Source of the DNA: CBDUJZ01 sp047629415
Lineage (GTDB): Bacteria; Myxococcota_A; Bradymonadia; REDH01
Direction of reading: 5' to 3'
DNA length: 5,285 nt
Assembly (NCBI GenBank): GCA_047629415.1
Contig: JBLHWZ010000365.1
Span: 1 to 5,285 of the forward strand
How positions within the stretch are numbered: the first letter of the stretch is position 1; every line of letters begins with the position of its first letter. The translations under genes were made by a program, and so were the position numbers. The notes beneath the pieces are model-generated. The model saw nothing but the letters and a program-made list of their open reading frames with translations. It had not been told where the DNA came from and ran no database searches. Shown in pieces: positions 1 through 5,285 of this stretch.

Positions 1-1901
1 CGCTGGGCAGCAATCTCGCCCAAGATCTCGCGCCTGACGCGCTCCATCTCGTCGTGGGGGAAAGCGCTATGAAGCAACGAGTCCGCGAAGATCTCGCTCG
101 CCTCCTCAAAGTCACGAGATAGTGCGGTCATCCGCAAGCCAAGCGTGTTGCGGCCTGAGAACCCCGCCATGCTTGCTGCCAGTCCATCAATCTCCAGCGC
201 GATCGAAGATGCGGTGCGTGACGCCGTCCCGGAGGTCAGCAAGTGGGCGACGAGATTGCCAGCACCGTTGGTCGAGTCGTCCTCCACCAATAACCCGCCC
301 ATCACTGCAGCACGCATGCTGAAAAGCGGAGCGCTGGGGTCAGGCTGGATAATCGCGATCATCCCATTCGGGAACTCATGCCGAATCACGCCATGAGCGT
401 CTTCGTCCAAGTCTGGCGCCGCGGCAGCGAGTGCTGCGGACTCGAACGCTCCAGCGACGCGGGCAGAGACCTGCTCGATGCCAACCACCCCCTCAGCTTC
501 ATCGGGGAGCAAAAGAGCGACGGTACAGTTTTCAGGCCTCAGATACCGCTCTGCCACTTCTCGAATCTGCGACGCCGTCACCGACGAAGCGAGTTCAAGG
601 AAGCGGGCCTCAAACGTCGTCGAGCCCGCGACTGTCTCGAAGTAGCCCAACCTCTGGGCCACGCCCTCCGCCGTCTGCCGCTGATAGATGGTGTCGGACT
701 CCAGGATCGTCCGCGCGCGGCTGAGATCTTGAGTGGACAACTCAACGTGGCGCAGCCTCGCGACCTCTGAGACCACGGCGTCGATCACCTCCAACCCTGC
801 GCCGGGGCCGTCTTGCGCCGAGAACGATCCACCGACCATAAAGATCCCGGGCTCCGCTGGCGAGTAGAGGTACGAATACACCTCGTGAGTTAGCCCTGCC
901 CTGCGCTGCACGTTCTCGAAGAGAATCGAACTCTCACCCTGCCCGAGTAGGATCGCGAGAAGCTCAAGCGCGGGCGTCTCTTCAGCGGCAAGATCGGGGA
1001 CATGGAAAGCCACTGCGAAGTGACCGTCCTGAACATCGCGAAACTCCATAGCGACGCGGAGTTCGTCTTGGCGCGGTTCCGTCACACGGGCTGACCGCTC
1101 CATGGATGGTCCGGCATCTCGCGACGGGAAGTGTCGGTCAACGGCCGCCTCGACCTGGGCTCGTTCCACGTCACCGACGACGACCAAATTCATGTTGTTG
1201 GGGCGATACCAGCGGCGATAGAAACTGAGGATGTCGTCTCTGGTGAACGCCGCGACGGATTCGGCTGTCCCGATGACAGGCCGGCCGTAGGGATGCTCCG
1301 TATAGGCCGTCTCGAAGAGCATCCGACTCAGCGATCGCCTCGGAATGTCCTCCGACCGTCGAATCTCCTCCTGGATAACTTCGAGCTCCCTTTCCAGCTC
1401 ATCCGCCTCAAACGCGCTGTTCGCGACAGCATCCAAGAGCACGTCCAGCCCTTGTTCGGCGTACCGGCTGGGCACGACGATATGATAGACGGTCTGGTCA
1501 AACGAGGTCCAAGCGTTGATAGAACCGCCTACCGCTTCGATATCGCGCGCGATCTCACCGACGCCGCGGGTCGCGGTGCCCTTGAAGAGCATGTGTTCAT
1601 GGACATGGGCCAAACCGGCTTCGCGCTCGGTCTCGTCACCAGAGCCGACCTGAACCCACATTTGGAGGGCGACAACTGGGGCGACATCGTTCTGCCTATA
1701 GATGACAGAGAGACCCGAAGCGTGCTCGAACTGCTCGGCATCGGAGGGTGGATCTACGTGCATTGTGATCTCGTTGGCGTCCACTTGAGGGCAGTCCGGC
1801 ACCACCACCACCTTGGGACAGCCGCTTAAGAGCAGGACCGCCAGGCAGAGAGGACCGGAACTGACCACTCTTGGCACAAAAGTCGTTAGGGAGCGAAACA
1901 T
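1..1901 (-). CDS. M16 family zinc metallopeptidase lipoprotein (pitrilysin/insulinase type), C-terminus cut by window edge
   Basis: Seen: an open frame of 633 codons from ATG at 1901 runs off the left edge. An in-frame TAG at 1920-1922 and a good signal peptide starting at Met1 fix the start. Residues 1-28 are a lipoprotein signal with lipobox LSGC (Cys28). The zinc motif HxxEH is H99-V-H-E102-H103, followed by LFKGT. The third zinc ligand is most likely E179 in IQEEIRRSED, 77 residues after E102, the usual M16 spacing. Further family signatures are HPYGRPVIGT (203-212) and RWYRPNNMNLVVVGDV (230-245). An M16 C-type domain follows at about 215-390. A second M16 module begins near 505 (HEFPNG), with its zinc motif degraded to N549-x-x-A552-H553. 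Known: two-half M16 peptidases have about 900 residues, with the first half catalytic and the second closing over the substrate; they cut peptides and small unfolded proteins. Inferred: an envelope-anchored peptidase facing the periplasm or surface, with roughly 250-300 residues missing beyond the edge. No clear Shine-Dalgarno sequence precedes the ATG. The substrate is unknown. The family call is very secure. Confidence 0.96.
   Translation of the reverse strand, partial: MFRSLTTFVPRVVSSGPLCLAVLLLSGCPKVVVVPDCPQVDANEITMHVDPPSDAEQFEHASGLSVIYRQNDVAPVVALQMWVQVGSGDETEREAGLAHVHEHMLFKGTATRGVGEIARDIEAVGGSINAWTSFDQTVYHIVVPSRYAEQGLDVLLDAVANSAFEADELERELEVIQEEIRRSEDIPRRSLSRMLFETAYTEHPYGRPVIGTAESVAAFTRDDILSFYRRWYRPNNMNLVVVGDVERAQVEAAVDRHFPSRDAGPSMERSARVTEPRQDELRVAMEFRDVQDGHFAVAFHVPDLAAEETPALELLAILLGQGESSILFENVQRRAGLTHEVYSYLYSPAEPGIFMVGGSFSAQDGPGAGLEVIDAVVSEVARLRHVELSTQDLSRARTILESDTIYQRQTAEGVAQRLGYFETVAGSTTFEARFLELASSVTASQIREVAERYLRPENCTVALLLPDEAEGVVGIEQVSARVAGAFESAALAAAAPDLDEDAHGVIRHEFPNGMIAIIQPDPSAPLFSMRAAVMGGLLVEDDSTNGAGNLVAHLLTSGTASRTASSIALEIDGLAASMAGFSGRNTLGLRMTALSRDFEEASEIFADSLLHSAFPHDEMERVRREILGEIAAQ
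1818..1901 (-). other. Lipoprotein signal peptide of the M16 peptidase
   Basis: Codons 1-28 encode a short n-region with Arg3 and Arg11, a hydrophobic stretch ending LCLAVLLL, and a lipobox L25-S-G-C28. Signal peptidase II would cut before Cys28, which would become lipidated. The next residue is Pro29, not Asp; under the E. coli sorting rule this would favour transfer to the outer membrane, but the rule may not hold in this lineage. About 15 low-complexity residues (a run of four Val, then a Pro- and Asp-containing stretch) separate the anchor from the peptidase domain. Confidence 0.88.
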
Positions 1902-2019
1902 CGATGTGTTCGAGGATTGCTAGAACCAACGCCGGCGAGGGCCGGCGCGCCGCTAGTACCCCAGTCGCACCACGAACGGCTACCAGGATTCCGCGAGCGG
2001 CGAGATACGCGGGGTCGCG
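1902..2019. other. Intergenic gap between the two tandem genes
   Basis: These 118 bases separate the TAG stop of the DUF3857 gene from the ATG of the M16 gene. They contain one GC-rich hairpin (1930-1947). On the minus strand a TACTAG hexamer at 1958-1953 resembles a -10 box, but no recognisable -35 box lies 16-18 bases upstream of it, so I do not call a promoter. No Shine-Dalgarno-like purine run is seen in the 15 bases before the M16 ATG. The gap is long enough for a separate promoter, but co-transcription is equally possible. Confidence 0.6.
1930..1947 (-). terminator. GC-rich hairpin, possible weak terminator or 5' leader stem-loop
   Basis: A perfect 7-bp inverted repeat (CGCCGGC / GCCGGCG) encloses a 4-base loop. 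Read on the minus strand, the stem is followed by TTGGTTCTAG, only a poor T-tract for an intrinsic terminator. It lies 73 bases after the stop of the upstream gene and 28 bases before the M16 start codon. It could attenuate read-through from the DUF3857 gene, or form a structure in the M16 leader. Stems like this also occur by chance in GC-rich DNA, so the call is tentative. Confidence 0.3.
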
Positions 2020-5000
2020 CTAGGAGGGCGGGCTGAGTTCAATTCGCATGCGATCTCCTGACTGGAAGTCGCGCAAGAACGTAGCAAAGCCTGGGTAGTC
2101 GTCTGGCGCTACGCGCTGAATTGGCAGGACTAGCTCGCGCGTAATGTCCAACCTGTTCCCGTCGTTCGAAAAGCTGCGGCTCCACATGCTTTCGCCCAAC
2201 GACTGCTCCTCATCCGCGGGCCAGCTGATGATGCCCCAGCCCTGTGGCCCTTCCATCCGGATTCGCATCTCCTCGTACACGGGCATGGAGACAAGGAGGA
2301 TCTGCTCGCGCGTCGCGCGGTCGGCGTACCAGTTGGCAACTGCTCGCGAGAAGATCTCGCCATCGAAGACCAAGCCGCTCGGGGTCTCATTGGCCAAGCT
2401 GGCACTGCGAAACTCGTAGTGAATCTCAAGCGGCCCGTCGGTCCCATCAAGTCCCAACAGGGACATTTCAACGTCACTGATTCCGGGGAAGGTTGAGGAG
2501 AGTGCTCCCTCCAACTGCCGCTCAACATCCCGAAGGTCGTCGGCGCTCTGAACGTAGAGTCGGAAGCCCTGCGCGATTCGAACAGGAATGGTCTCGACGA
2601 TCCTCACCAGAGCATCACCGGACTGGTCCAGTTCGATGTCCATTAGGATGGAATTTCTCTCGAACGCGGAGTCCCAACGAGGAGTTCGAGTGAACTCTCC
2701 GGCGCGCGCGCCGCTCACGATGAGCGCGTCACAATCCTGTGCGTCGATTCTAAGATAGTCGAACGGGTATCGCTCGAAGTCGGGCTCCAGCCACACTTCG
2801 CCATCCGCCAACGGAACACGGACCGCAGTGAGATCGTATACGAGCGCGTCTGGAATTGGCGAATCGGTGGCGTCTTGGTCCCAGGGCCGAACGAAAAGCA
2901 CCTCCGGCTCAAAGCCGGCCGCATCCAACATCGTAATGAGAAGAGGCAAGGCCTCGCCCTCCCCTGCCTCCCACGTCCAGGCTGCCGGAGTCGACATGAA
3001 CGAGCCGAAGTCGATGATCTGATCGCTGACGAAACGATAAATCGCTCGGACCTGGTCTCGATCGGATTCAAGGTCAGAGATCAACTCTCGAACTCCAGTC
3101 CGCAGCCCTTCCGAAGAAACCGAGACTCCAGCGAGGGCATCGGTGTAGCGAGCGGTGGCGTCAGCCCAAGAGTACGCGTGGGCCATACGCACACTCGGTA
3201 TCCACTCCGCCGAGGGGACCGAGCTTCCATCCGGTACGGGCGGCAGTGATCTCTCGACCGCGATGGTGAATGCGACAGTGTTGCCCACATGCTCGATCAC
3301 AGCCGGCTCGGCGAGATTCCGCTCGTCGATGATCACTCGTTCCTCAAACTCTTCGGGGACGATGTAACGAACCATCGACTCGTGGAAGACCCCATCAAAC
3401 GACTGAAAGAAGAAGCGAGACGAGCGGTACGTGGGGCGCTCCGCCCATGGGCCATAAACGGGTTCCGCCCACTCGAGTTCGATGAAGTCGCCGATCTCTA
3501 AGTTTGGCATCGAGATCGAGTCTTTCCCTGCAATATCGTCCGGAATGAGCACGGTGCCATCACGCTTGTGAACCGCGGCGGTCAACAGGTGAGCTCCTTG
3601 CGGGATGCCGGTTTCGCCGAGCGCGCCCAGTGCGTCTCGGTTCCGAATCTCAATGATCTGATGAACGAGATCAATGCCGGAGCCATCTGCGAAGAGTCGA
3701 GTCACTCCGTAGTCGAGCACATAGACCATCCCTGCCTCATATTCTGGCGCTTCCTCCATATAGGCTGCAACGGCCTCAGCCCCGTTCCTTCGCATTCCCT
3801 GTAGCGCCTCGACTCCGTCGATCAGCTCCCGGTTGAACTGGTCATCTACTTGGGCTGGGTACTCCTCGCCCAAGCGACTGAGGGCGCCTAGCGCCTCGCC
3901 GCGCTCCCCTTCGGAGAGGCGAAAGTCCGCCGCCCATACCTGGCCGGGTCCCGAATCATAAGACCAGCGAGCGAACTCATCCCAAACAGCCAGCGCATCG
4001 GCGGCGCGACCCGCGGCGGCCAGTGTATCGGCGGCTAGCCACGCGTAGCGACCGGAACTCGGATTTCGCGATAGCAAGAGTTCAGCCATTTCTGTCGCCT
4101 CAGCGAGGCGTCCAGCCGGGAGCAGGGTCTCCTCCATGATCGCACGCAGGGCGCTATCACATTGCAAGAACGTCGGAGGGAGCACATCGTCGTCGATGGG
4201 TTCGCCCAACATCGCACGATCTTGTAGGACTGAGCTGATCGTCGGGCAGTGTCGCGGGAACTCGACGGCGGCTCGTTCCAGCGCCTGTCTTCTAAGAGAG
4301 CGCCAGCCGCGCAGTTCATAGAGGTCGGCCAACTCCGACTGAACGTGGAAATCATCGGGGTGAAGCTCAGCGAGTTCGCCCAGAAGTTCCGCTGCGCGGT
4401 CCAATTGCTCCTGAGCCATCAGGATTCTGGCGACGCCGCGGACAGCGCTGGCAGCGGAACTCCACTGAGCCGCGGTTTCCGTGAGGTAGGTCCGCCGAAC
4501 CTCGTCTCGCTGTGTTGGCGACATCTGAAAGAGTACGTCCGCCAAACGGGCTGCATGATAGAGCAAGACAGGGTGCGCGGTATCATCCAACCCTTCGATC
4601 AAGCGGTAGGCGAGTTCGCTTGAGCCGCTGTGGACGGCAACGTCCGCGGCGACAAGCCACTCAAGAGCGGTGTCGGTTTCATCGACCAATAGGTCCTCCA
4701 TCGTCCCCGCGTGCAGAGCAGTGCTCCCGCCTGAGGGCCCGACACAATCGGCTCCGAAGCAGTCGATAACGATGTCTTCTCCCGGAACGAGATTCAGAGA
4801 CAAGGCAGCCGACGCACCATCAATGCTGGAGGTCACCCGGATCCGATGCAGCCCTGGCTCGAGGTCGAGCCAAATCCAGCGTGCCTGAGGTCGGTATACG
4901 TCGTCAGGGCCTCGAACGAAGACCGTTCGTTCGTCTACTTCGACAACCAGTTCGCTGCTGCCGGACACGCGCAGAAGCCCGCCTCCTGTCCCAATGGTGT

Positions 5001-5285
5001 GAGCGAACGTCTCTGCGACGTATCGCCCGGACGTTGTCATGGGGATGCGGACACCGGCCGAGGAGACAGCTGCCCAGAGGCTCTTGACTGGGCCGGACTC
5101 CAAAACGACGCTCGCCGGGAGGCGCTCATCGTTCGAGACCGCGGTGGGTTCACCGAAATTGAACGTCGCGAGCGTCTCAAGCGGCCCGACCGTGCGCCAA
5201 GTCGCAGGAAGACCCGTACTAGGAGCCGCGTGAATGCCGGGCTGCATCGAGTATCGATAAGTTCGATACTCGATGAGCGCGTTGA
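2020..5285 (-). CDS. Large TPR / DUF3857 / transglutaminase-like protein, N-terminus beyond window edge
   Basis: Seen: a single frame ends at TAG 2020-2022 and stays open through the right edge. The first in-window ATG (5247) gives 1,075 residues, but it has no Shine-Dalgarno sequence and no signal peptide, and 12 further in-frame codons precede it, so it is probably internal. Numbered from that Met: a beta-rich domain at about 15-165, with WRTVGPL and EPGLHRIRV resembling the ligand-binding-like N-domains of this family and a C163/C168 pair; TPR-like helices at about 195-500 (such as AAELLGELAELHPDD, then a less regular repeat near 380-460); DUF3857 at about 505-665, with PNLEIGDFIELEW; a transglutaminase-like fold at about 715-830 (DQVRAIYRFVSDQI, LLITMLDAAGFEPEVLFVRP, DGEVWLEP); and a C-terminal beta-rich region to 1075. 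The transglutaminase Cys-His-Asp positions are E763 (or G764), L806 and E821, so catalysis is unlikely. Known: DUF3857 proteins are typically exported or membrane-linked and of unknown function. Inferred: a structural or binding role in the envelope. The domain call is firm; the role is not known. Confidence 0.92.
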   Translation of the reverse strand, partial: NALIEYRTYRYSMQPGIHAAPSTGLPATWRTVGPLETLATFNFGEPTAVSNDERLPASVVLESGPVKSLWAAVSSAGVRIPMTTSGRYVAETFAHTIGTGGGLLRVSGSSELVVEVDERTVFVRGPDDVYRPQARWIWLDLEPGLHRIRVTSSIDGASAALSLNLVPGEDIVIDCFGADCVGPSGGSTALHAGTMEDLLVDETDTALEWLVAADVAVHSGSSELAYRLIEGLDDTAHPVLLYHAARLADVLFQMSPTQRDEVRRTYLTETAAQWSSAASAVRGVARILMAQEQLDRAAELLGELAELHPDDFHVQSELADLYELRGWRSLRRQALERAAVEFPRHCPTISSVLQDRAMLGEPIDDDVLPPTFLQCDSALRAIMEETLLPAGRLAEATEMAELLLSRNPSSGRYAWLAADTLAAAGRAADALAVWDEFARWSYDSGPGQVWAADFRLSEGERGEALGALSRLGEEYPAQVDDQFNRELIDGVEALQGMRRNGAEAVAAYMEEAPEYEAGMVYVLDYGVTRLFADGSGIDLVHQIIEIRNRDALGALGETGIPQGAHLLTAAVHKRDGTVLIPDDIAGKDSISMPNLEIGDFIELEWAEPVYGPWAERPTYRSSRFFFQSFDGVFHESMVRYIVPEEFEERVIIDERNLAEPAVIEHVGNTVAFTIAVERSLPPVPDGSSVPSAEWIPSVRMAHAYSWADATARYTDALAGVSVSSEGLRTGVRELISDLESDRDQVRAIYRFVSDQIIDFGSFMSTPAAWTWEAGEGEALPLLITMLDAAGFEPEVLFVRPWDQDATDSPIPDALVYDLTAVRVPLADGEVWLEPDFERYPFDYLRIDAQDCDALIVSGARAGEFTRTPRWDSAFERNSILMDIELDQSGDALVRIVETIPVRIAQGFRLYVQSADDLRDVERQLEGALSSTFPGISDVEMSLLGLDGTDGPLEIHYEFRSASLANETPSGLVFDGEIFSRAVANWYADRATREQILLVSMPVYEEMRIRMEGPQGWGIISWPADEEQSLGESMWSRSFSNDGNRLDITRELVLPIQRVAPDDYPGFATFLRDFQSGDRMRIELSPPS
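2758..3105 (-). other. Transglutaminase-like domain lacking its catalytic triad
   Basis: This segment encodes residues 715-830 of the large protein. The helix DQVRAIYRFVSDQI and the segment LPLLITMLDAAGFEPEVLFV match the helices around the active-site Cys in bacterial transglutaminase-like domains that follow DUF3857. Where active members have GDCKDKA, this protein has AGEGEAL. Where they have a His (FNHxIV), it has YDLTAV. Where they have WLDPT, it has WLEPD. The fold seems kept, with hydrophobic spacing intact, while chemistry is lost. The alignment was done by eye. Confidence 0.7.
3253..3735 (-). other. DUF3857 domain
   Basis: This segment encodes residues 505-665. Features of the family in order: alternating strands around HQIIEIRNRDALGALGE, then AVHKRDGTVLIPDD, then the hallmark SMPNLEIGDFIELEWAEP, and then FFFQSFDGVFHESMVRYIVP. 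In this family DUF3857 directly precedes a transglutaminase-like domain, as here. Its biochemical role is not known. Confidence 0.85.
5245..5275. repeat. Perfect 13-bp inverted repeat with 5-base spacer
   Basis: The arms CATCGAGTATCGA (5245-5257) and TCGATACTCGATG (5263-5275) are exact reverse complements around TAAGT. The repeat lies inside the open frame of the large protein, where it reads IEYRTYRYSM, and its outer end coincides with the ATG at 5247. If the frame is coding throughout, it is a strong mRNA hairpin in the gene. If translation started at 5247, the stem would bury the start codon. A symmetric operator or chance are alternatives. Confidence 0.75.

Noticed and set aside
122..770. 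Several short plus-strand open frames
   Set aside because: All are antisense to the M16 gene, overlap each other in different frames, and have skewed compositions typical of shadow frames.
1131..1829. A 232-codon open frame on the plus strand
   Set aside because: It lies entirely antisense to the M16 gene. Its residues match no family I recognise, and the opposite strand shows signal peptide, zinc motif and family signatures.
1953..1982. A possible promoter for the M16 gene with TACTAG as -10 box
   Set aside because: No TTGACA-like -35 box is found at 16-18 bases spacing, so the hexamer alone is not enough.
1696..2019. After the TAG at 2020-2022 the same minus-strand frame stays open for about 107 more codons, suggesting stop read-through or a small gene
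   Set aside because: Most of it overlaps the well-supported M16 start in another frame, the DUF3857 protein ends in a natural place for its family, and such open stretches are common in GC-rich DNA.
4913..4933. An 8-bp inverted repeat (CGAACGAA / TTCGTTCG) with a 5-base spacer
   Set aside because: It is inside the coding sequence (residues around DERTVFVRG), short, far from any gene start, and plausible as a by-product of codon choice.
2130..5233. Many short open frames on both strands within the large gene
   Set aside because: They are shadows of the single long DUF3857 protein frame, with no recognisable domains or start signals of their own.

Overview
The window is almost entirely protein-coding, and all of it is on the minus strand. 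It holds two large genes in tandem, each cut by an edge of the window, with a 118-base gap (1902-2019) between them. No RNA gene, mobile element, CRISPR array or phage-like segment was seen. The DNA is GC-rich. An exported lipoprotein peptidase next to a large TPR / DUF3857 / transglutaminase-like protein suggests a Gram-negative-type bacterium with an elaborate envelope. Myxococcota (including Bradymonadales-like lineages) or a similar group such as Acidobacteriota fits best, but this rests on the kind of proteins present and not on a marker gene.

Layout in the direction of transcription, from right to left. (1) 5285 to 2020: a protein of more than 1,075 residues, with a beta-rich N-terminal domain, a TPR-like helical middle, a DUF3857 domain, a transglutaminase-like domain and a C-terminal beta-rich region. 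Its reading frame stays open through the right edge, so the ATG at 5247 is probably internal and the true N-terminus lies outside. A perfect 13-bp inverted repeat (5245-5275) sits in the coding sequence just at that ATG. (2) 2019 to 1902: a short gap with a GC-rich hairpin (1930-1947). (3) 1901 to 1: the first 633 residues of an M16 (pitrilysin / insulinase family) zinc metallopeptidase with a lipoprotein signal peptide. It is cut at the left edge within its second half. This gene has no in-window stop and is easily missed; the long open frame on the plus strand at 1131-1829 is only its antisense shadow.

Both proteins probably act outside the cytoplasm: the peptidase as an envelope lipoprotein, the DUF3857 protein by family habit. 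The transglutaminase-like domain lacks all three expected catalytic residues and so looks like a non-enzymatic module. The second half of the M16 protein has also lost its zinc motif, as is usual for two-half M16 enzymes. The genes could be co-transcribed, but the 118-base gap with a hairpin leaves this open, and no functional link between them can be shown from the sequence. I found no convincing evidence of a wholly new system. The most notable points are the pseudo-transglutaminase domain and the inverted repeat at the right edge.
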